A DNA stretch of 64,000 nucleotides from Clytia hemisphaerica (Eukaryota; Cnidaria; Hydrozoa; Leptothecata; Clytiidae). A program made the translations under genes and the position numbers. The notes under the pieces are model-generated. The model did no database searches. It worked only from the letters and a program-made list of their open reading frames with translations, and was not told where the DNA came from. How positions within the stretch are numbered: position 1 is the first letter of the stretch; each line of letters starts with the position of its first letter. The DNA is taken from NCBI GenBank assembly GCA_902728285.1, contig CACVBU010000742.1, forward strand, positions 131,660 to 195,659, in the 5' to 3' direction. Below, in pieces: positions 13,101 through 22,700 of the stretch.

Positions 13101-14847
13101 ATATAGCTTTTCTCAATGTTGACTCGAATTTTTTTCTGATTTTTTGCACAATGATGCAAAATGACAATACCTAAAATGTGACGAAGCCCGATTTTCAAAA
13201 AACATTTTTTTCCGGTCGAAAATGCCGGAAATATGCCGGAAAAACTGTTTTTTTTGGCATTTTCTCAAGATTTTATCATTGGTTTTTTCTGATTTTTTTG
13301 CTGAAAGATGCGTATTAACAATGCCCAAAACATGGCAGAGTTCGATTTTTGAGAAAATTTTTTTCCCGGTTGAAAATGCCGGAAATCGCCGTGTTTGCAG
13401 ATTTTCATTAGATTTTTTCCTTATATTTATTTCTATGTTCTTTACACAAAAACATTATTGATAACAATGCTCACCATCAAGCCTGATTCAATTGTCAATA
13501 AAACTGATTTTTGCGACCAGAACTTTCTATTTATTTTTTCCGTACAACCCTTCCCTGTCCCCCCATCAACAACCAATGATGAATTTATTGCGTTATGCAT
13601 TTTCGCTAAACGCTATATTTTCTGACTGATTTTTTTAAATTTTTCTCCTCGCATTGCTATCTAACTTTCATCAATCAGGTAGGTCCAATCAGCATCTAGC
13701 TTGTTTCCCTTAAAAGTTAGCACCTCCAATTCCCCCAGTGTTTGAGTATTTCTCAGACACAAGGATAATTTAGTTCTATCAAAGCATATTTACCAAAGTC
13801 AAGTTTTTACTAAGTTTTTATAGATCCTTTCAGTATTCCAGATAATTCTTTATGATCTTCCTAATTCCTGATTACTCAAGATTAACCAGTTCCTTTATTC
13901 ATCTCATAGGATCGAATGAGAAGACTAGACGAGTACCTTGGTAACCTGCTAGAAGACATTCCAGCGAAAACTATGGTTATCGTATCTTTGAGTGGTCGCG
14001 TCCCTGATCATATTAAGAAGTAAGCCATCTATTGAAATTAATTATTATAATTTATCCATCTAGTATGTCTATATGTATTTTTTGGCTTTCAAAACATTCA
14101 ATCTTTGGGAAACTAGAACATAAGAAACTTCCTTGCAATGGAATACTTTGGGTTTTATTTTTCGGGGGTCTTCTGTTGTAATCTCGGGACCATTTTTCAC
14201 TAATATTGTACCAATGTGATCAAAATTTCTCAAATTGTTGTCTAAATACCATCATTTTGGTATTTAAGTACCCACCTGATACTAAAAGGATTTCGGAGGT
14301 TTTCAACGTCATGATCTTTATCAGTTCGAAGCCCCGATAGAAACTCTTGGATGGAAAAGAAAGCCATTTATTTCCCATCTGAAATAAGGGTACGCCTGAA
14401 AGTAAACTGTATCGCCAGATTTCAAAAGATATTCTGCGTGAAAAACAAAAAAACAGGCGCTAGATTCAACCCGTCATTCTAAATGCAGCATAAGTCTTTG
14501 AACTTTTTTCGTGCTTAGCATATTTTCAAAATCCGGCGATAGGTTTTACTCTCAATCTTGCATTGCATTGTGTGAAACCACGCGGGTTACGCGTTTTAGA
14601 CGGAAAATAAGTGGCTTCATTTCCATCCAAGAGTTTCATCGGGGCTTTGATGTCAATGCAAGCGTCTATAATTAACATAAATGAAACGGGAAGGAGTTGG
14701 GACAATTATTCATGCTTATTTAATGATTGTAAATTTTTTCCTCATCACAGATTGGCAAAGTATAAACAAACACGAAATTTACCAGAAGCCAAGGCTGCAG
14801 TGAATGAAGCCAAACAAGGTTTTAGTTTCATCAAAATCACACCTTAA
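4128..14847 (+). CDS. REXO5: DEDDh-type RNA exonuclease (REXO5 / yeast Rex1-like)
   Basis: Thirteen exons join in phase to give 431 aa: 4128-4184, 4699-4828, 5475-5576, 7908-7996, 8531-8649, 9004-9142, 9458-9558, 10165-10328, 11164-11246, 11706-11775, 11942-11976, 13910-14019, 14751-14847. The DEDDh catalytic set is readable: IDCEM (D123, E125), GHSLDFDLRALK (D207), and GHCSIEDA (H257, D262), plus the family landmarks ALTRISIV, YVKPD, YSGIT and VIDTSEIF. Such enzymes trim 3' ends of rRNA and small RNAs, mostly in the nucleus or nucleolus. The C-terminal end (NEAKQGFSFIKI) resembles the tail of Rex1/RNH70-type proteins; I see no RNA-recognition motifs like those described in human REXO5. The first exon (19 aa, MDVLMRKRDSK) is the least certain, but its splice phase fits. 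The 35-bp exon 11 is also provisional. Family membership is secure; the exact orthologue among REXO5/REXO1/Rex1 is not. Confidence 0.85.
4930..5021. repeat. small palindromic element (AGCTGGCACACAACGTT family), copy 1
   Basis: Both ends match as inverted repeats: AGCTGGCACACAACGTTG on the left and its near reverse complement on the right, with several internal AACGTT/AACGTCC motifs. A related copy lies at 37334-37431. It sits in intron 2 of the exonuclease gene. It looks like a miniature inverted-repeat element; no target duplication is obvious. Confidence 0.75.
6003..6460. mobile_element. fold-back DNA element with CAGTCTGTGCC ends and 5-bp target duplication
   Basis: The left end CAGTCTGTGCCACTAACTC is mirrored at the right end. 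The arms carry repeated GGAAGATTCTTCC motifs. Both flanks read CCAAT directly outside the ends, fitting a 5-bp target-site duplication. It lies in intron 3 of the exonuclease gene. The CAG..CTG termini plus a 5-bp duplication would fit a hAT-like (hAT5-type) non-autonomous element; that class call is inference. The internal ORFs are not genes. Confidence 0.75.
6654..7494. mobile_element. TA-flanked fold-back element, CCGGGTG family, copy A
   Basis: The left end CCGGGTGACCCACGAAAAAG is repeated inverted at the right end, and TA dinucleotides flank both ends. Inner segments (around 6750-6800 and 7350-7400) are also mutually inverted. Length 841 bp. It shares its end structure and the inner motif AGTTTGAGCT/AGCTCAAA with the element at 34929-35751. 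A TA duplication suggests the Tc1/mariner (IS630) group. It lies in intron 3 of the exonuclease gene. Confidence 0.75.
7611..7886. repeat. inverted-repeat element with AAGTATAAACCCGAAG ends
   Basis: The 16-bp left end at 7611-7626 is perfectly inverted at 7871-7886, just before exonuclease exon 4. The interior has GACGGATTGAATCTAG and TTTCAATCCA motifs that recur in a related but diverged block at about 44215-44455. It is probably a non-autonomous DNA element. Confidence 0.6.
8070..8230. repeat. hairpin element of about 160 bp
   Basis: Almost the whole block is palindromic: CAATTCATGATATTCATGA on the left is inverted on the right, continuing through CTTTTATACGGAAGCAC and GGAACTAGTGGCAAA. It lies in intron 4 of the exonuclease gene. 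The minus-strand ORF across it is a by-product. Confidence 0.75.
12053..12665 (+). mobile_element. repeat element with TGGACCTACC / GGTAGGTCCA ends, copy 1
   Basis: The left end reads TGAACCTACCCCGGTGG (one mismatch to the family) and the right end GGTAGGTCCA. After the left end comes a conserved stretch, AAATTAACCTCTGTCC then TCTCGAGATTGGCTCATTAG. It lies in intron 11 of the exonuclease gene, directly before a second copy. No transposase ORF is visible. Confidence 0.65.
12717..13687 (+). mobile_element. repeat element with TGGACCTACC / GGTAGGTCCA ends, copy 2
   Basis: This has the same ends as the 12053-12665 copy and is longer. The interior repeats a module of roughly 150-180 bp (GATTTTTTGCACAA-like motif, then a GTGACG phrase, then a CCCGATTTTC phrase). 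The overlapping ORFs on both strands read through these modules and are not genes. A reversed copy lies at 51436-52298. Confidence 0.7.
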
Positions 14848-15807
14848 ATCAGTGGAAGTTTTATCATGACGCCTCTGGTGAATATTTGGGATTTCATTCA
14901 TCACTTGCGATAAACGGATATCAAATCTGTTCAGAGGGCATATAAAAATATAACCAGATCACTATATTTTGTACAACAAACTATCCGTTGTTGATATGTA
15001 GCTGAATGGAAACTTATCTAGTAATTGTAATTTCAACATTCCAACTGAAACCATTAACAACTTTATAAATGTATTACACTGGGTAAAATGAGATTCTGAT
15101 GAATATGTACTTGTGTTTTTTATAAATGGATCATAAATATATAAATTTAGATCTTAAATAGGTCATATTTCTATTGCAAAAAAGAAAAGTGGAAAATGAG
15201 AATGATGTATATACAATCACAGCGTTCAATATCTTTAGCTAGAAATGTTAGGTTGAAATACTTCCAGTTTTAAACAATGTATCAACGTATTGGGAAAACG
15301 GTATTTTAAAATTAGACGGTGACGGTGATTAGCTAGCCTTATTTATTTTGTCAGTATTTAACCCGTAAAAACCGGTGTGCCGGTGTTAATATTTTGTTTT
15401 TATGTTCCAGGATTCCGGGATTCAGCCAAAAATTTGACGGGAAAAACGGTATTTCGAACCCCTGCAACCCCTCCCCCAATAATTGAATCAACAAGAAATG
15501 CATGCACTACCCTCTGATATTGGGGTGAAATGGCTACACGAAGATTAGACGGTAAACCAGAAACATTAAAGCCAGGATATTCAGGCTAGGTGTTTGCGAT
15601 ACTATTTTCATTGTTATAAAAATTCAAAACTGCAAGTAGTTACTAGTGTTTTTTTATGATGAGGTTTCCACGTAAAAAAAGTTTTGTCATACCAATGCTT
15701 GGCTCCTAATCTTTTTAAACCATATAGATAGTCATTATAAAAATAGCGGTGAGTGACCCAGAGCTCACAAGATCAAAATTATTTATGAAGAATTGAACGT
15801 AAAAGGT
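14848..15807. other. convergent intergenic region (3' ends of the exonuclease and Asn-rich genes)
   Basis: About 960 bp of AT-rich sequence with no supportable ORF. It should contain the 3' UTRs of both flanking genes, which converge here. I do not see an unambiguous AATAAA for either. Confidence 0.5.
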
Positions 15808-17404
15808 CTATTTTTGATTTTCTGCTTTTTCCAACTTTGCTTCTTCTTCTCTAACAGTTTTCTCTAGTGTTTCCTCATTCTTTGTTGCAGCTAACAATTT
15901 CTCTAGCTCCAAGTTCTTTAGAATACCTACAATCACATCACCCCATTTCGGACTCAACATTTTCACGAAAGGTGCGATATGGTCTATGATCGTTGCTTTC
16001 TTTTGTTGAACCTGTGGAATTCCACCCAATAAACCTGACAGTGATGACAAATCAATATTTGGTCCGCCATTTCCATTGTTGTTGTTTTGATTCTGGTTGC
16101 CTTGGCTATTGTTTGTGTTTTCCATTCCTCCGCTCAGAAGATTGCCCAAAAGACCAGCTGCTAGTTGCCCTATAAATATACAGTGGTTATTGCGTAAATT
16201 AAATTTAAAGTCCATATTACATTTTCATAAAAGAGTGTAATCGCACGATGGGTTATTTTTTCTTATTTGGCACGCCCTCAAAGAGAGCAATTAATCGTTA
16301 ATTGCATCCTGTAGAGAGCAATTAATCGTTAATCACACTCTTCAATGCCGCGCCAATGTTTACAAAATTGATTTTAATGTTTTTTCTTACTTTTTTTTTG
16401 CATCTGAACGTTTTGATTGCATTCGAAATTTATTTTGTGAGAAAGAAATTTTATTAACAACAATAAAAGAAAGACACAAAGAGAAGAGAAAAATACAAAA
16501 CTCTCAGTGTAATTTCTGTAATTCACTTTCCTAAGTGGGAAAAAGTAGTGAAAGCCATTGTGCGATTAGCTCGTAATCACATAATAACTCGTACAATTCG
16601 AAAATTGCACTCGTGATTTTTTTTGTTTCGAATTTTCCTCGTCCTTTCGGACTCGGAAAATTAATAACAAAAAAATCACTCGTGCAATTATATTCGAATT
16701 GCACTCGTTATCATGTGATTAGTATATGTAATCACATGATAACGAGTGCAATTCGAATATAATTGCACGAGTGATTTTTTTGTTATTAATTTTCCGAGTC
16801 CAAAAGGACGAGGAAAATTCGAAACAAAAAATTACGAGGGCAATTTTCGAATTGTACAAGTTATTATGTGATTACGAGCTAATCGCACAATGGCTGTCAC
16901 TACTTTTTCCCAGTTAGGAAAGTAAATCACAGAAATTACACTTAAAATTTTTATATTTTTCTCTTCTCTTTTTGTCTTTCTTTTATTGTTGTTTATTGAT
17001 TTTCTTTCTCACAAAATAAATTTCGAATGCAATTAAAACGTTCGATGCAAAAAAAATGTAAGAAAAATCATTAAAATCAATTTTGTAAACATTGGCGCGG
17101 CATTGGAGAGTGTGATTAACGATTAATTGCTCTCTACAGGATGCAATTAACGATTAATTGCTCTCTTTGAGGGCGTGCCAAATAAGAAAAAATAACCCAT
17201 CGTGCGATTACATATACAAATCGAGTACAAAGGACAAAATGCCACAAAAAGATTTACTTCAACCGGAGAATTTATTTGAGACTTTGCTGATTGTATAGTA
17301 TATGTTATACCCTGGAAAGTTAGTCTTGCAAATCTTATTTTCATAACTTGCGAATATAAAGTGTTAAAAACTTGCCTGTTTGGTCATTGTTTTGGTTTTG
17401 AGCG

Positions 17405-17439
<35 letters not shown>

Positions 17440-18385
17440 ATTTGATCCAGATCCACTCAGAAGATTTCCCAGGAGACCAGCAGCAATTTGACCAGCCTGG
17501 CTGTTGTTATTATTATCTGTCGCATTGTTGTTGTTTTGATGGTTGTTATTAGCATTGAATTGAGTGTTCAATGCGCTGGCTGCGTTGAGAAAATTCTGAA
17601 AAAAAACAGTAGTGGTAAACCAAGGAACTTGGGTAAACATTATAAAGCTGTAATCTGATTGGATGATACCAATCAATTATGCTGTATAAAATTAGGACAC
17701 CTTGAAATGGTGTGCTTGCGGTGGTCATAACATCAAATTGTAAAGTTTTTTTTAACTTTTGCGAGTTTTACTAGAATCAAAGAAAGAGTGAAATGTTGGT
17801 GAGTCCCCCATTTTCATGATCTTTTTCATTCATGACATTTAAGTAAAGTTTTCTACCACGTTTATCAGTAGATTCGGTCGAGATAAGGGTTGGATATTGT
17901 TAAGGGTTCGAAGGCTTTCACCCGGAGAGAATTTATTTTGAAATCAAGAAGCTGAATGCCAATGGAGATGGGATATCGCTTGTTTGATTGGTTGGAATCT
18001 TGTTTACAGCTCATTGGGGGGGATTCTCAATTTTTTTTTACTTTTCCTTGTGTACGAGAGCAGTTAAGTGGGTATGTAGTAGGTGTAGAATAGATTAAAG
18101 GGTATTTTTCTCGTACCCAGAGCTACTTTTTTAATTTCACTGATTTGGATTTGAAACAATGGCTCTGGGAAATTTGGTGAGCGCTACCAGTATCATGCAT
18201 AAAACACGCGAACTAAGGGACTGGATTTGAGTTAGAGTACTTTTGTCAAATCTGGATGATTTTTTCCTGTTACGTAGAGAAAGTGAAATTGCTCCCTTCT
18301 TTGTTCCTGATCAATAGTTTTGTTCTCAAATTTAATAGCTTTGGGAGAATCGTATACAATGTTCCACACAAAATCTACTTACCAT
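15808..18385 (-). CDS. Asn-rich low-complexity protein with duplicated GLLGNLLSG motif
   Basis: Minus-strand exons 17595-17376 and 16169-15808 join in phase; the donor is GC rather than GT (CAG|GCAAGT). The upstream exon is proposed to end at 18383 with the start codon as its last codon (AAAATG|GTAAGT), giving about 194 aa beginning MNFLNAAS. Each large exon carries the same motif, GQ(I/L)AAGLLGNLLSG, followed by Asn/Gln/Gly-rich sequence that includes a run of 13 Asn. The C-terminal third is different: it has IIDHIAPFVKMLSPKWGDV and a charged Lys/Glu helix. I recognise no family. A signal peptide is not seen with this start, and a further 5' exon could change that. The two downstream exons are well supported; the start is tentative. 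Confidence 0.55.
16236..17212. mobile_element. near-perfect palindromic fold-back element, about 980 bp
   Basis: The whole block is its own reverse complement around a centre near 16724. The left end TGTAATCGCACGATGGG matches the right end CCCATCGTGCGATTACA. Arms share AACGATTAATTGCTCTCT repeats, CAATGCCGCGCCAATG, and a centre of GTGATTAGTATATGTAATCAC. Only scattered mismatches occur. It sits inside the intron of the Asn-rich gene. There is no ORF of note and no clear target duplication. Confidence 0.9.
17403..17439. repeat. GTT/AAC trinucleotide microsatellite inside the Asn-rich exon
   Basis: About twelve uninterrupted GTT units on the plus strand encode the Asn run of the minus-strand gene. 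A pure codon run of this kind is expected to vary in length between individuals. Confidence 0.9.
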
Positions 18386-19707
18386 TTTAGATGGTTTCTT
18401 GCAGAAATTTCGACTTTGAAATTGATAAAAAACTTTCACGATAGAAAAAATAACCCAGTTTATGCAAAAAGGAAAATGGTTTTATTTTGCATAAATTCGT
18501 AAATTTTATTACGTGATATAGAGTGAAAGAGGTCAAATATTCAATTGAAGATATTGATATTTTATGAATTATTTGAATAGCCGTTGCTGTTATTATATTT
18601 TAAATTATTTATGACAAAAGGGGTGAAATGGACACATAAGAAGCATATAGCGTAAGCAGAAGTTGTCTGAACCAACTGCATCTAAACCCGGAATATACGT
18701 AATTCAACCTCGTTCCCTGCGTATCATATTATCAGCTTTTTGATGCTTACTGATAGTGTTAGATAATATTCTGTGGGCATCAAGTAACGTTAATAAAGCC
18801 TGTTATACACGGGGACGAGGTTGTGCGTAATTTTAATTTACTCATTAACTAACGTAGTTAATTAACTCTCTTGGATTTTATCAGAATCATAACGATAAAG
18901 AATTTCAACAAGCCTTCTTTAGATACCTCACATACCGCATGTTTGCGTGATGTCGTGACTGAGACTATTTCTGCTGGCGTAATACTCGGGTAAGTTATGG
19001 CATGTCTTAAAATTACCATAATTTTTATATCGCATTAGTCGACAGAAAACGACCAAACAAATGACTGAACATGAAGGGTACTATGATGTAGTTTCTAACC
19101 TGATGTGTAACCTAATTGTATTTTCGCCGATTTTCGCGAAAAGCCGCAAAAACTGATTATGACGTCAATCGACGACGTCATAAAAACTAAAAATTGAATT
19201 TCTCAAGGGTTGTTTATCCAATCGTCTTCAAACTTTCACCAAAGATGTATCTCACTAAAGGCGATCATTTGAAAAAAAAAATTTTCGAAATTCTGATTAC
19301 GTCAGCAGAAGATAGGATTTTTCCTTTTTTCCTAATTTCTGCTGACGAATTTTTGAAAAAGACAACAGCCACCCCGTAAAAAATTCCCGTCTTCACGTTT
19401 GTTCCCTTTTAGATGAAACTCGTCTTGGACTATAACATAATCTAGAGTTAGTGGTACCAGCCCAGCCAGGCCACCAGAGCAGAAAGAAGATACGAAGGCG
19501 CCGGGAAAATAGGGGCGTCAAAGGTGTGTCGCGAATTGAGCAGCGAAAAACCGCCCGCAAAGTTTACGTATCAGAACAAAATGGTAGCCAAAGTAGCGTG
19601 ATCAAAATCAAAATCGAAAGCGGTGTTCCGTTTGTTTCAGCTGCTGAAAGTGCTGTTTGATACCGTTTCTGCCCTTTGCACGTGTTTTCTGTTAAGTTCA
19701 AGCTGAA
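18386..19707. other. region upstream of AIMP2 with two unassigned exon-like segments
   Basis: The stretch lies between the divergent Asn-rich gene and AIMP2, so it should hold promoters. Two segments look partly coding: 18885-18989, flanked by TTATCAG and GGTAAGTT, can read ITIKNFNKPSLDTSHTACLR; and 19450-19660, of higher GC, reads a basic Arg/Lys-rich peptide ending at TGA. They cannot be joined to each other or to a known gene without an early stop, so no gene is called. Confidence 0.3.
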
Positions 19708-22700
19708 ATGTATTCAATGAAACCAGTTTACAAGACTGATGATATTGAAGTTTCTGATATTATGTACAAAATGAAGAGCTTACACTGTGAAGAAACTACC
19801 ACAGGGTCAAATGTAAGATTTTATATTTTTGTGTATGTTTCAGTAGATCTAGGGTACCTAGGGGGGGGGGGGCTGTTGGCTGTCTTGTAGAAGACAAAAC
19901 AATTAGACAATGTTATCATTAAAGGCCACTTTCCTTAAGAATCCATCAGCAAACCACACCATCAGCAAACTGAGGAAGTGAATATTTTAAATTGACTCGA
20001 ATCGGTATATTTTGTTTCACTTTATGATGAATACTATTATTATGTTGTGTAGCATCGCTCCATCGCTGTAAAATTTTTTTGAATGCTAAGAGACAATTGC
20101 TGACAGTTACATCAATATGCCAAAAGCATTTTGTTCAATCACCTTCACTTCAAGATAGGCCACCACCATAGAATGAACTTCCTTTTATATAGGATGAACC
20201 ATATTCATGTGGCTTTCTCAGCCTTGCACTCCATCACAGAGCCTATTTGAGATATTTTACTAACTAGCCTAGAGAAAAATTTTAAACCTTTATTATTTGA
20301 ATGTGTGCCTTTTTAGGTAGGGTGCGCACTCGTCGGGATTTTTTGCGCGGAACGAGGAAGAATTTACAAAAATGAACTTCAATGAATTAGTACTTACCTT
20401 TGAATCATCCAAATCTGTTCATTCTTTTTTTTAAATCAATCAGGAATTATCAGGGAAACAAGTAAAAAAAACTGCATCCAGGTATCTATTTTCTTTCCAA
20501 AGATATTCATGTTTTTCGACGTCAAGGTGAAAACGCGATTTAGCGCTGACCACGGCACCGGAAAATTCTCGACCCACATTCAAACAAATGGCTGTCGCTA
20601 TTGAGCTGGTTCATCTTTTCAATCGCGGTTTTTTTAGTAAACCCAGGGTAAGATTAGGCTACAATCTATCACATGCTGCTTTATTTGAAAACCTAAAGGC
20701 TGTCTGGAATTTTGAAAAAATAGAAGGAATTGCAATTTTTCAACAAGATTGCGGATTTTTTCATGTAAGCAGCATACACCATCTGAAAGCTGAGGATTTC
20801 AGCTTTCTAGTGGTGAAATTTGTTTTTAGCTATCATTTCCAGCTCATTAGCGATAAGCTAAAGTTTAACAGTCATCGGGCCGATTTTCAGACCGTACCGG
20901 CAAAACTCCCCACACCCCGCCACACTGGAAGACTAGATTTCATCCGCCATTTTTGGCGCGATTTTGGTGCTTCCGAAAATTATTTCTTGCTGGCGTGGTG
21001 TAAGGAGGCGATTCTTTGAAAAGGTGATTTTTTTGTGTTTTGAAAATGGAATAACTTTGGGAATACTTAACCAATTCTAATAAATGACCCCTCATTTTTC
21101 TCACAAAGGTAAGGACTTTCAAATAAAATTAGTTTGGTTTCTAAAAATTGAGGGGAAAATTTTGGCCTGTCCACCCTATTTTAGGGGGGGGTTTCATGGT
21201 TGGCGGAGGAGCGGAATCGGCCCTTTTTTTGGACGGAGTGGCGGAATTTGGCGAAAATTTAGACAGAATTACGGAAATTGGGTTCTCTGACGGAGACAGA
21301 AAATTAGACAATTTTTGTGCGGAAAAACGAAATTTAGCAAAAAAATTTCCGGAATTTCGGAATTGGTAAAAGATATTCAAAATTTGCAGAATTTTGGACA
21401 AAAATATTGAATTTCAAAGGAATTTTCGGTGACAGAATTTTGGTTCAATTTAAAGACGGTTTGACGGAAATTGGAGAAAAAATTGACGGAATTGCGGGAT
21501 CGGGTACCCCCTGAAACCCCCCTTTTTAATACTCAAATATAAAAAAATTAAAATTTTTAACTTGGTCATTTTAGTCAAAAAAGTCATTAAAATTGATTAG
21601 CCTCTGTGATGGAGTGCAAGGCTGAAAGCCACATGAATATGGTTCATCCTATATAAAAGGAAGTTCATTCTATGGTGGCCTATCTTGAAGTGAAGGTGGT
21701 TGAACAAAGTGTTTTTGGCATATTGATGTAACTGGCTGAAGAGGGATTTTGACCTCAAATCGTGCTTGAATGATAAAATAACCCAGAAGTAATTAATCGA
21801 ACCATATCAAACAGTATTTTTTAAATCAAACTTTGTCGAATTTAATGGAACTTTGCTGTCTCATTAATGTTCAACTAATTTGGTGGTCAAATTTTAATCG
21901 AATACCGTCAACTGCTCTAACTTGGGACAATTGGTCAAAACATGGGACTGTTGATATCTGTTATTTTCACTTACTGTTAAATCTCTATGACAACAATCGT
22001 CGCTGCATGTAGAATAAGAAAACCGTATCTCCATTTTCATAATTTTGAGAAAGTTTCAGTGCCTGTGACTCCATTTCTTAGAGTTATGGATTTCTTTTCT
22101 AAAAAAGGCTGTCTCGATGCATCAAGGATACATTTTAGAAGAAGAAAGCCGTATATAACTCCAAGAAATAGACTAACAGCTTTGAAGTTTTTGGACCTTT
22201 CTGAAAATTATGAAAATGGAGATACGGCTTTCTTATTCTACAGCGACAAAATTTGTTTTGATAACTTCATTAAGTTTATCAATCATACTTTCTGTCATAA
22301 CATGTCACAATAACTTTCACTGATTGTCACTGATAGCGCGCCCTTCTGCGCCCTTTCTAACTTTTTTGTTTTCATTCAAAATGACCGGACGCCGATTGGA
22401 GAATTAGAGAACACCCACCGCCTAACCGGCTATCGCCCATCGCCCGATGGGATTAATAACTTGCCGCGCGGGTGACGTCAAACGCTCCATCGTTTGCTTC
22501 TAATTTGGTTTTTTTCGTTCCAGACAATCGTGTGTGTTGCACTACAAATCTTTTTCATGAAAAAATATAATATGAATATTTTGATTTAAAAGCCTACTTC
22601 GATTTAAATTTTAACTTTGAATTATATTTGCTCATCTCTTAGAACAACCACTTCAAAAAACCATAACATTTGACATAAACTCAAGCTGAAAAATCACCAA

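Noticed and set aside
12772..13625. Several ORFs of 70-130 aa on both strands
   Set aside because: They run through the reiterated modules of the TGGACCTACC repeat; the proteins are translations of the same repeated phrases.
17361..17552. Cys-rich plus-strand ORF
   Set aside because: It is the antisense reading of the AAC microsatellite in the Asn-rich exon.
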